From Prevotella sp. (lineage in GTDB: Bacteria > Bacteroidota > Bacteroidia > Bacteroidales > Bacteroidaceae): a stretch of 64,000 bases of DNA. The stretch covers positions 1-64,000 of the forward strand of contig JAFSNR010000024.1 of the NCBI GenBank assembly GCA_017443345.1, written 5' to 3'. A program made the translations under genes and the position numbers. A model generated the notes under the pieces. The model did no database searches. It was not told the DNA's origin and worked only from the letters and a program-made list of their open reading frames with translations. Every line of letters begins with the position of its first letter. Position 1 is the stretch's first letter. Of this stretch, positions 16,663-24,851 are shown in pieces.

Positions 16663-17472
16663 ATGAATCATAAAGAATTGCGCACGAGGTTTAATCCTGA
16701 AGGGTCGTTGTTGAGGCGACAGCAGATGAGGATGATGGAGATTCTGTTGGAGGTCGACAGGATCTGCAAGAAGCATGATATCCCTTACTGGCTTAGCAGT
16801 GGGACGCTGATTGGGGCGATGCGCCACGATGGGTTTATCCCCTGGGATGATGATCTCGACATCGAGATGATGCGTAAGGACTATCTGCGGTTGATGGAGG
16901 TATTGCCCAAGGAGTTGCCCGAGTGGCTCGCGTTGCAGAACAGCGATACGGATCCTAACTATTTCTATTTTTATGCGAAGGTGCGCGACAGGCGTTCAAG
17001 GATGCTGGAACAGAATGGCTACGACCGTCTGTGGCAGGAACAGGGCATCTATATCGATATCTTTCCCATGGAGCAGCACCCTATCTGGCTGCATAAGCTG
17101 ACGGAAAAGACGGTGGGACACATGTATAAGATCTGGCGTACGAGTACGGATGATAAGAAGGCCATCAAGTCTGTACGGCGTATCTTCGACTTCAACAACA
17201 AATGGCTTTTCCCCTGCCTCCGTTCATTTCTCTCACCTCTTACCTCTCACCTCTTACCTCTTATTACAAGTGGCATGGGTATTCCCTTCCACAATCCCCG
17301 TTATATGGAAGAGATCTTCCCCTTGACGACTCATCTGTTTGAGGGTCATCAGCTTCCTGTACCTGGAAATGCCGATGCCCACTTGCGCCGTATCTATGGC
17401 GACTATATGCAACTGCCTAACCTCGAGAAGTTAGCTTTGCACGTAGGAAAGCTTGAATTTCTTTCAGAATAA
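16663..17472 (+). CDS. LicD-family phosphotransferase
   Basis: This 269-aa protein has the LicD signature: LSSGTLIGAMRHDGFIPWDDD followed by LDIEMMR near the N terminus, the divalent-metal Asp cluster of the family. LicD-type enzymes transfer phosphocholine or similar groups from a CDP carrier to surface glycans. Placement after the cytidylyltransferase fusion suggests it uses that CDP product. I chose the ATG at 16663; an upstream in-frame ATG at 16606 overlaps the previous gene. A CTCTTACC repeat at 17230-17264 adds an in-frame stretch SPLTSHLLPLITSG. The last 56 bp overlap the convergent flippase gene. Confidence 0.85.
   Translation: MNHKELRTRFNPEGSLLRRQQMRMMEILLEVDRICKKHDIPYWLSSGTLIGAMRHDGFIPWDDDLDIEMMRKDYLRLMEVLPKELPEWLALQNSDTDPNYFYFYAKVRDRRSRMLEQNGYDRLWQEQGIYIDIFPMEQHPIWLHKLTEKTVGHMYKIWRTSTDDKKAIKSVRRIFDFNNKWLFPCLRSFLSPLTSHLLPLITSGMGIPFHNPRYMEEIFPLTTHLFEGHQLPVPGNADAHLRRIYGDYMQLPNLEKLALHVGKLEFLSE
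17230..17264 (+). repeat. CTCTTACC/CTCTCACC repeat inside the licD-type gene
   Basis: Four near-identical 8-9-bp units are read in frame within the coding region. On the minus strand this is the GGTAAGAG/GGTGAGAG form of the same purine-rich repeat family. Confidence 0.65.
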
Positions 17473-18913
17473 CGGCTCCTGACAAGCGCATCACGGCGTA
17501 ATAGAGGATGGCTGCAAGGACGACGCGACTGAGTAGCATCGCCCAAAGTCTTAGGTAATCATCTATAAACTTTAAACTATAATTTATAAATTCAGTTACA
17601 AAGTAGGTTACCGTCATCACGGCAGCAGCTGCCAATGCGAAGGGGAGGATATCTTTCAGGAAGTGAAGAAGGCGGTAATTCATCAGACAACGGACGAAGA
17701 CATGCCAGACAAACACCCATAATATATTTAATAAGGTGTAAGCGATGACCATGATGTAGATGCCTTCGCGCCAAAGGGCTACCATCGTAGCAATCTGGAG
17801 AAAGCCCAGAGCGATGGTACTCCATAGGTAGATGTCACTGCGGTGCTGACTGATGACCGCATCGGTGAGCAACGTGGAGAGAGGCATGAAGGCACCACAG
17901 AGACAGAGGTAGGGCAGGAGGGAGGCTGAGAAAGCCCACTTCTCACCAATGGCCAGTACGATAAACTCATGGGACACCAGTCCGAGTCCGAAGAGCAGCG
18001 GGAAGGAGATAAAAGCCGTAAACCGCATCATCTTACGAAGCACAGCCAGTTGTCGCTCACGTTCGTCGTCAAGTCCCACGAGTACCGTCTGGTCTATCTG
18101 CTTCAGCATGTTCCCCACGAGCAGAAAGCACTTGGAACTCCACTGATAGGCCTGATTGTAGTGACCAGTATTTGCTTCGCCATAGTAACGGCCCAGTAGC
18201 AGGTTCATGATATTGTTATTCAGCTGCGTGAAGATGGCAGAGAGCATGATCCTGAAACTGAACGGGAATAGCCGTTTGAGCGGCTCGTAAATTGTAAATT
18301 GTAAATCCGTAAATCGCAAATAACTCGGTCGCCAGGGGCTGAAGAACCATAATAATAAGGTATTGACAGCGATATACATCAGGTATTGCGTGGCGAGAGC
18401 CCAGTAGCCGAAGCCGAGAGCCGCCAGGATGACACTGACGATGCTCGATGAGAATGTGGCCGTCATACCGCACTGGGCAATCTGCTTGATCTGCATCTCC
18501 TTGGTCAGATAGGCAGATTGTGCCATACCAAAGCTCGAGAATACAAACCCAAGGAACACATAACGGCTCAGGGGGATGAGTTTGGGCTGATGATAGTAAT
18601 CGGCTATCAGCGGGGCAGAGAACCACAAAACGATGTAAATGGCTGTACCAGCCAAGATATTGAACCAGAAGACCGCATTGTAGTCATTGTGGGTGGGTGA
18701 CTTCAAATTGATCAGTCCCGTTTTAAAGCCACTCGACTGTAACTCATTGGCAATCACAGAAAAGACGGCTAACATGGCAGTCATGCCATAGTCTGAAGGA
18801 TCGAGCAGACGGCCAAGGATGATTCCAAAGGCCAATCCGAGCAATTGCTGTATGCCATTGTTCATCCCGCCCCAAAAAAGGCCCTTTGCCGTCTTCTCCT
18901 TTAAGGATTCCAT
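17417..18913 (-). CDS. Lipopolysaccharide/polysaccharide flippase (Wzx/MATE type)
   Basis: This 498-aa inner-membrane protein has about 14 hydrophobic segments and the family opening KEKTAKGLFWGGMNNGIQQL, then LGRLLDPSDYGMTAML. Such proteins flip lipid-linked glycan units to the periplasm. I chose the start at 18913 because the ATG at 18925 lies in the -7 box at 18923-18930; this leaves an mRNA leader of only a few bases. A GTAAATT repeat at 18286-18321 is translated in frame. The 3' end overlaps licD by 56 bp on the opposite strand. Confidence 0.88.
   Translation of the reverse strand: MESLKEKTAKGLFWGGMNNGIQQLLGLAFGIILGRLLDPSDYGMTAMLAVFSVIANELQSSGFKTGLINLKSPTHNDYNAVFWFNILAGTAIYIVLWFSAPLIADYYHQPKLIPLSRYVFLGFVFSSFGMAQSAYLTKEMQIKQIAQCGMTATFSSSIVSVILAALGFGYWALATQYLMYIAVNTLLLWFFSPWRPSYLRFTDLQFTIYEPLKRLFPFSFRIMLSAIFTQLNNNIMNLLLGRYYGEANTGHYNQAYQWSSKCFLLVGNMLKQIDQTVLVGLDDERERQLAVLRKMMRFTAFISFPLLFGLGLVSHEFIVLAIGEKWAFSASLLPYLCLCGAFMPLSTLLTDAVISQHRSDIYLWSTIALGFLQIATMVALWREGIYIMVIAYTLLNILWVFVWHVFVRCLMNYRLLHFLKDILPFALAAAAVMTVTYFVTEFINYSLKFIDDYLRLWAMLLSRVVLAAILYYAVMRLSGAVILKEIQAFLRAKLTSRG
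18286..18321 (-). repeat. GTAAATT/GTAAATCC tandem repeat inside the flippase gene
   Basis: Four imperfect 7-9-bp units of GTAAATT occur on the plus strand. On the coding strand they give FTDLQFTIY. They are AT-rich relatives of the other low-complexity repeats. Confidence 0.55.
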
Positions 18914-18922
18914 AATCGACGA

Positions 18923-18930
18923 CAAAGGTA
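18923..18930 (-). promoter_or_regulatory. -7 box of the flippase gene
   Basis: TACCTTTG on the minus strand ends 9 bp before the chosen ATG, so the transcript would be nearly leaderless. No clean -33 box is visible. Read-through from the SusD operon 86 bp upstream is possible. Confidence 0.5.
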
Positions 18931-18999
18931 CGACAATTATTTTAATTATCAGCCTTTCAAAAGAAAAAGATGCAGAATTCTTCTTTCCATTACCTTAAT

Positions 19000-20619
19000 T
19001 TAATATCCGGGATTCTGTTGATAAAGACCTTCACGCACCTCAATTTGTGACTGTGGAATCGGGTAGAGGTACATATCTGCTGTCACACGACTGGCAAAGG
19101 CTGCATAGGTACCATTAACTGTATTATCGTCGTTGATAAACATATTCTTTAATGTCTCCACATATTTGTTCTGACGTACAAGATCAAACCAGCGATGTCC
19201 TTCTTCTGCCAATTCGTAACGTCGTTCATTAGCAACAGCCTCTTGGAACTCATCAGCACTCAATTCGTCAATTTCTTCTAATCCTGCTCTCCTTCGGATT
19301 TTGTTCACCATCTCGTAACCTTCTTCAGTGGTCCCAACGCATTCTGCATAAAGCAGCATCACATCTTCTAGACGAATGACTGGATAGTTTTGTGGCCAAT
19401 ATGAACGATCTACGATGGTTGCATCCATGTCAGTGTAGCCTAGCTCTGCTCGTTTCAGTTTGTTCTCGAAGAACTTGACATAGAAAGTATTACCTGTAGG
19501 TGTGAAGTCCTCATTGTCCTCTCCTTTGCTGGTACGGATATTCATAGTTCCACCAATCCGTCGATCTATGTATTCATTTGTAGTGTCATTTCGCTCAATG
19601 AAATGGTTCTGCAATCCTTTCTCTATGTAGACATGTGTACCAGTCACAAGGCTTCTGGCACACCAATCTGTACCAGGGTTAGAGGGCACAGAGAGACAGA
19701 CCATAGGATTGCCTTCGTTCTTCTCGGCAATATACTGAATCTCGAAAATAAAAAACTTATTGTCGTTCTCATGTATCCACATGTGGTTCCAATCTTCTAT
19801 CGTTGATGCCCAGTATTTTCCATTCACGGCAGCAGCGTCAATGACAGCCTTAAGCAGAGTGGCTGCCTCTGCTTTCTTTTCTGTCTGATTGATTGGAAAG
19901 CCTGCCATAGTAAGATAAACCTTGCCTAACAAGGCTTGAGCAGCAATCTTCGTGACGCGCTCAGAATGAGTTGCCCCAAGGAAGTCAACTGCCGTCTCTG
20001 CTAAATTCCCCACTGCAAACTGTAAATCAGGCACGATAATCTGCTCATATATGTCCTTTGCCGGACTTTGTTGAAGACTGAACGCTTCCTCGGTTGTCAA
20101 GGCATGAGTTGCTGCAGGAATGTTTCCAAAGAAGCGTACCAGATCGAAATATGCCAAGGCTCTAATGAACCGTGCTTCAGCTTTATATTGTTCCTTGACC
20201 GCATTATCTTCAAATTCCACATTTTCAATCTTATCAAGCAGTGTGTTAGCTGCTGCTACACAAGCATAATAGGCTGCCCAACAGTTTTTGACAATATTAT
20301 CGGTTAATAAACCGTTGGCATTAAACGTGGCAATGTCCACATAGTCATTCTGTTTCACGTCAGCCGTGATCCAGATATTGTCAGACCGCATCTCACTCAT
20401 GGTAAACATATATTGTGGCAATGGTTTAAGATTACCATAAAGGCCTGTGAGGGCACGATCGATTTGTGATTCCGTTGAATAAAATGTATTGGTTCTGATA
20501 CTATTAGTAGGTTCTACATCCAGATAGTCGCTACAGGAAGTAAACAGTAAACAGCCTATCATAGAGAATGACGCGCTAATCATGCGCCAGACTCTTCTAT
20601 TTATCTTGATTGTTTCCAT
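19000..20619 (-). CDS. SusD/RagB-family outer-membrane lipoprotein
   Basis: This 539-aa glycan-binding lipoprotein caps a SusC transporter. The signal ends with lipobox LFTSC, followed by the typical SDYLDVEPTNS opening. TPR-like helices (SALTGLYGN-type and EARFIRALAYFDLVRFFG) and the C-terminal ANERRYELAEEGHRWFDLVR are SusD signatures. It lies 14 bp after susC and ends the long operon. The likely ligand is a pectic oligosaccharide, inferred from the pectate lyase in the same operon. Confidence 0.95.
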   Translation of the reverse strand: METIKINRRVWRMISASFSMIGCLLFTSCSDYLDVEPTNSIRTNTFYSTESQIDRALTGLYGNLKPLPQYMFTMSEMRSDNIWITADVKQNDYVDIATFNANGLLTDNIVKNCWAAYYACVAAANTLLDKIENVEFEDNAVKEQYKAEARFIRALAYFDLVRFFGNIPAATHALTTEEAFSLQQSPAKDIYEQIIVPDLQFAVGNLAETAVDFLGATHSERVTKIAAQALLGKVYLTMAGFPINQTEKKAEAATLLKAVIDAAAVNGKYWASTIEDWNHMWIHENDNKFFIFEIQYIAEKNEGNPMVCLSVPSNPGTDWCARSLVTGTHVYIEKGLQNHFIERNDTTNEYIDRRIGGTMNIRTSKGEDNEDFTPTGNTFYVKFFENKLKRAELGYTDMDATIVDRSYWPQNYPVIRLEDVMLLYAECVGTTEEGYEMVNKIRRRAGLEEIDELSADEFQEAVANERRYELAEEGHRWFDLVRQNKYVETLKNMFINDDNTVNGTYAAFASRVTADMYLYPIPQSQIEVREGLYQQNPGY

Positions 20620-20633
20620 ATATGTTTCGTTAT

Positions 20634-23600
20634 TTAGAATTGAAAATTTACGCCTAAGTTGAAAGTACGAGCCTGGGGATAAGCTCCATAGTCATAGCTG
20701 CTGATACGAGAAGTGGAGTTGTTTGACTCAGGAGAATATCCACCATCATAATTGTCAATCATAAAGACATTCTCCACACTCGCATTCACACGGATGCTCT
20801 TTACATAGAATTTCTTAGGCATCTTGAAGCGATAGCCTATATTCACATTCTTCAGTTTGATGAAGTCACTGCTGTAAAGCCAGCGATTATCATATTCCTC
20901 ACTGATACCACTGACCCAGGCATTTGGCGTTTGTCCGTCGCCGGTGTCACTCTCAGAAAACCACATGTTTCTCCACTTTTTCAAAACGTTAATGGAGGTT
21001 CCCATACCCTGACGGTCAAATGCGCGCCCAAGAGCACCATAGATCTTACCACCTGTCTGAGCTGTAATTAGGAAGGAAAAATCCCAATTCTTATATTTGA
21101 AGGTATTTGTCATACCGTATGTGAATGTTGGCTGGGGATGCCCCATATACACACGATCGGCTTCTGTAATTTGACCATCACCATTCGCGTCGCGATATCT
21201 GACAGAGCCCACTACACTACCTGTCTGTGTTGGGTAGTTCATCAAGTCGGCCTCAGAGTTGTAGACACCCACGGCATCATATAGATAATATTCGCCAGCA
21301 GTACGTCCAACCTCAATCACCTGAGTCGAACCGTCGTAACCTGTGTAGATGGTGGAGTTGGCACCAAGATCTTTCACTTTATTCTTATTATAGCCAATAG
21401 AGAGACTTGTAGTCCAACGCAGCTTGCCTGTCAGATTCTCGGTCTTCAATTCCAATTCAACACCCTGGTTCTCGATATTTCCAACATTAGTATAACCACT
21501 GGTGTAACCCATATCGGCAGGGAGCGTGATTTTGTAAAGCATATCACGGATACTCTTCTTGTAGTAATCTACAGCTAGGGAGATACGGTTGTGGAAGAAT
21601 CCCAGATCAAGGCCAACATTCCATGAGTCAGTCTTCTGCCAACCTAACTCCTCGTTGTCACGGCTACTGGGTGTGTAACCTGTAATTAAGTTCCCGTCCT
21701 GCGAATAGTTGCTTTCAGTCAGCATACCATAGGCAGAGTTTACTGGGATGGCATTTGAACCATTGACACCATAACTAACACGTATCTTTGCCTGATTCAT
21801 CACCCAGCTCTCTTTCCAGAAATGTTCATTAGAAAGACGCCATGCCGCACTGATGGCAGGAAATGTACCCCAATGGTTCTTGGCTCCAAAACGACTACTA
21901 CCATCCCGACGGATACTTCCTGTCAGCAAATAACGACTGTCAAAGCCATATTCTGCGCGGGTAAAATAGGAAATCAGTCTGTCTTGTGTTGTAATGGTTG
22001 TGTTCGCTGTCGTTATTCTGGCAGTATTCATATCAAAGCCTTCTATGGCATCATTGGGGAATTGCGTTGCGTTCAAAGTCCATGATGATCCGTCACGAGT
22101 ATTCTCTAAGGAGGCACCAGCTACAACGTTCAGATGATGCATACCAAATGTCCTATCAAAGGTCAACAAAACCTGACCTAAATATTTATGGGTACGACTA
22201 CCATTCCAGCGGCCTGTAGTATAATATCCTTCAGGATAGCTGGCCCAATAAGAACTGAGAGAACCCGGTACAAAGCGATGACGTTCACTGTTATTAAACA
22301 ACCATGAGCCAAGGATTTCACCTGTCAGACCTTTCGTTATCTGATAGCGAAGGAAGGCAGAGGCATTGATACGAACGCTCTCAGAGCGGTATTTGGTACG
22401 TTCCATCACCTCAACAGGACTGGTGCCGCCTCCTGCATAGATATAGCGGGAATAAGGCTCTGCACCAGTATGGATGCCAACACCAGGTTCTGCCACAGGT
22501 GTCATGGTCAGAGCCGACATGGCAGCATTATCCTTACCATCTACATCTCCTCCTTTCGTCACGCTGAATTGTGGTGCTAAGTCAACGCCAATAGTCAATT
22601 TGTCAAACAGTGTCGTCTGCGCAGACAGTTTCAAGTTAATTCGTTGGAAATTTGTCGTGATGACAATTCCTTCTTGGTTGACGTAACCTAAAGAGGCACG
22701 GTAGTTACTTGTCTTATTTCCTGATGAGACACTTAGATTATAGCTCTGTGCAAAAGCAGTCTGGAAGATTTCTTTCTGCCAGTCAATGAGTGCCAGACCT
22801 CCATAATCTGGCATAGACCAACGAGGATCATTTACATAATTGGTGCCACTGGTGAAACGTAGCCGTGTCATATAATCGTCGTTAGCCGTAGCACCTTGTG
22901 TACCATAGTTGTTTACATATCGCACATCATTCGACTTACTTCTCCACTCTATCCACTCCTCGGGTGACATCACGCCAATATATCGTTCTGGAGACGAAAG
23001 TGAGAAGTCGGCCTTAAAACTGACATTCACTTTACCGTCGTCAGAGCCTTTCTTACTTGTGATGATAACGACACCATTGGCTCCACGACTGCCATAGATG
23101 GCTGATGAAGAGGCGTCTTTCAACACCTCAATACTTTCAATATCCTGTGGATTGAGTGTAATAAGGTCGAAGTCGTCATCCATGGGGACACCATCTACGA
23201 CAAATAAGGGATTACTCGTTCCATCCTCATTGATACTCGTGGCCCCACGTACGCTGATCTGCACACCGCTGCCAGGTGCTCCACTTGTAGTTCGTACCTC
23301 TACACCAGCCAGTTCTCCTTGTAGAGCACTGGCAATGTTTGATACAGGACGATCTGCCAGATCATCACCCTTGACTTGTGCCACGGCGTTTGTCACATCT
23401 CCTTTCTTGACTGAACCATAACCTACAACCACTAACTCTTCCATCATATTGGTGTCTTCTGACATGACAACATTGACTGTATTGCCTTTTAGGTTTACCG
23501 TCATCGTCTTGTAGCCAATATAGGTAATGGTCAGTTGCTTGGTTCCTTGCGGAACGTTCAATTGGAATTTGCCGTCTAAATCGGTGACGGTTCCTCCTTG

Positions 23601-23744
23601 TTCACCATAAGGCTTTACGGTGGCACCGATCATCGGTTCTCCCATGGTGTCGAGAACAGTTCCCGTCACTTTTTTCATTTCCTGTGCCGTCATCGCCACA
23701 GCCATGGCGAGAAGTACAAATGTTGTCAGTAGTTTATTTCTCAT
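20634..23744 (-). CDS. SusC/RagA-family TonB-dependent transporter
   Basis: This 1036-aa outer-membrane transporter has a signal peptide, then a carboxypeptidase-regulatory-like domain (VTGTVLDTMGEPMIGATV, about 25-100). EELVVVGYG follows in the TonB-box position, then the plug domain with VRGATSINEDGTSNPLFVVDGVP and VLKDASSSAIYGSRGANGVV. The rest is a 22-strand barrel ending in FNLGVNFQF. It imports oligosaccharides with the SusD partner 14 bp downstream. Unlike in most utilisation loci, SusC and SusD are the last genes rather than the first. Confidence 0.96.
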   Translation of the reverse strand: MRNKLLTTFVLLAMAVAMTAQEMKKVTGTVLDTMGEPMIGATVKPYGEQGGTVTDLDGKFQLNVPQGTKQLTITYIGYKTMTVNLKGNTVNVVMSEDTNMMEELVVVGYGSVKKGDVTNAVAQVKGDDLADRPVSNIASALQGELAGVEVRTTSGAPGSGVQISVRGATSINEDGTSNPLFVVDGVPMDDDFDLITLNPQDIESIEVLKDASSSAIYGSRGANGVVIITSKKGSDDGKVNVSFKADFSLSSPERYIGVMSPEEWIEWRSKSNDVRYVNNYGTQGATANDDYMTRLRFTSGTNYVNDPRWSMPDYGGLALIDWQKEIFQTAFAQSYNLSVSSGNKTSNYRASLGYVNQEGIVITTNFQRINLKLSAQTTLFDKLTIGVDLAPQFSVTKGGDVDGKDNAAMSALTMTPVAEPGVGIHTGAEPYSRYIYAGGGTSPVEVMERTKYRSESVRINASAFLRYQITKGLTGEILGSWLFNNSERHRFVPGSLSSYWASYPEGYYTTGRWNGSRTHKYLGQVLLTFDRTFGMHHLNVVAGASLENTRDGSSWTLNATQFPNDAIEGFDMNTARITTANTTITTQDRLISYFTRAEYGFDSRYLLTGSIRRDGSSRFGAKNHWGTFPAISAAWRLSNEHFWKESWVMNQAKIRVSYGVNGSNAIPVNSAYGMLTESNYSQDGNLITGYTPSSRDNEELGWQKTDSWNVGLDLGFFHNRISLAVDYYKKSIRDMLYKITLPADMGYTSGYTNVGNIENQGVELELKTENLTGKLRWTTSLSIGYNKNKVKDLGANSTIYTGYDGSTQVIEVGRTAGEYYLYDAVGVYNSEADLMNYPTQTGSVVGSVRYRDANGDGQITEADRVYMGHPQPTFTYGMTNTFKYKNWDFSFLITAQTGGKIYGALGRAFDRQGMGTSINVLKKWRNMWFSESDTGDGQTPNAWVSGISEEYDNRWLYSSDFIKLKNVNIGYRFKMPKKFYVKSIRVNASVENVFMIDNYDGGYSPESNNSTSRISSYDYGAYPQARTFNLGVNFQF

Positions 23745-23756
23745 ATACTGTTTTTA

Positions 23757-24839
23757 TTAATAATTTCTTTCCATAACCTGGGTGAACTCATTCCAATATG
23801 CGGTTTCCAGATACACGTCGCGATAGCCTCTGGGCACCACGATACGTTTACGATCTGTCTGGTTTGCAATAGAACCCGTTAATAATGGTGGGGTTGTCGA
23901 TTTGATATTAAGTGTTAATCGTTTCCAGTTTGACTCACCATTTGCATTATAAGAGCAGAAGCAGAGAGGACCGATCTCCTTGACAGACTCAGGAATGTCC
24001 AATTCCACTAGAGAACGGCATCCGCCAAAGGTACTACTGCCTAACTTCGTCAGCGACTCCGGAAGACTTACCATCAAAAGACCACTGCAATTGAAGAATA
24101 CAGAATCAGAAAGTTCTGTCACTCCAGAGGGAATATCTATATATGTCACCCTACTGCATCCTGAGAATGCGTTCGGCCCAATGTTCTTCAGCGAAGACGG
24201 CAAGGTGAGTTTTGTGAGACCACTGAGCCCGCTGAATGCCCCTGCGGGAATATCCGTTATGCCTTCAGGAATGGTCAGTCTCTCCAGTTTCGTACAACTT
24301 TTAAAAGCATCCTTTCCAATTTTGTTCAGGTGCTGCGGCATGTGGATGGTCGTCATAGCTTTGCAATTCTGGAAACAATAGTCAGGTATAGCTGTCAGCC
24401 CTTCAGGCAGGGTAACTTCCAGCAAAGCCGAACATCCGAAGAATGCCATCTCTCCTACAACTTTGACACTTGATGGTAGGGTCAATCTTGTAAGCTGGGT
24501 ATTGTTAATAAAAGCAGCCTCTGTTACACCTGTCACCAGATACGAGTTACCACTGAAAGATATGCTCGACGGAACTATGATGTCGCCGGTATAGTCGGTA
24601 AGGGCATAAGTATTGTTTTCAGTCTTATGCATGGGGTTGCGCCGATCATAGGTCACACTGACTGTTCCGTCGTGATTATCAAGGAAAAACATCTTCGTTC
24701 CGTTGACATCAACAATCATCATATCTCCTGACAGGATATCTACGTCACCATTTGGCGACTCCTTGCTGCAGGAAGTTGTCAGTAGTCCACAAGCTGTTAC
24801 AAGACCGATTGAGAATAGTCGGCAGATTCTTTTTCTCAT
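23757..24839 (-). CDS. BspA-type leucine-rich-repeat lipoprotein
   Basis: This 360-aa surface lipoprotein has lipobox LTTSC, followed by an 80-residue beta region and about nine LRR_5 (BspA-type) repeats from residue 100 on, of the form LxxLTLPSSVKxIGxxAFxGCSxL. The C-terminal part has IVVPRGYRDVYLETAYW, typical of BspA-like proteins. It sits 12 bp before susC, where many loci have a SusE/F-type surface glycan-binding protein. I infer a glycan- or adhesion-related role; no enzyme motif is visible. Confidence 0.85.
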   Translation of the reverse strand: MRKRICRLFSIGLVTACGLLTTSCSKESPNGDVDILSGDMMIVDVNGTKMFFLDNHDGTVSVTYDRRNPMHKTENNTYALTDYTGDIIVPSSISFSGNSYLVTGVTEAAFINNTQLTRLTLPSSVKVVGEMAFFGCSALLEVTLPEGLTAIPDYCFQNCKAMTTIHMPQHLNKIGKDAFKSCTKLERLTIPEGITDIPAGAFSGLSGLTKLTLPSSLKNIGPNAFSGCSRVTYIDIPSGVTELSDSVFFNCSGLLMVSLPESLTKLGSSTFGGCRSLVELDIPESVKEIGPLCFCSYNANGESNWKRLTLNIKSTTPPLLTGSIANQTDRKRIVVPRGYRDVYLETAYWNEFTQVMERNY

Positions 24840-24851
24840 TGTATTCTTCTT

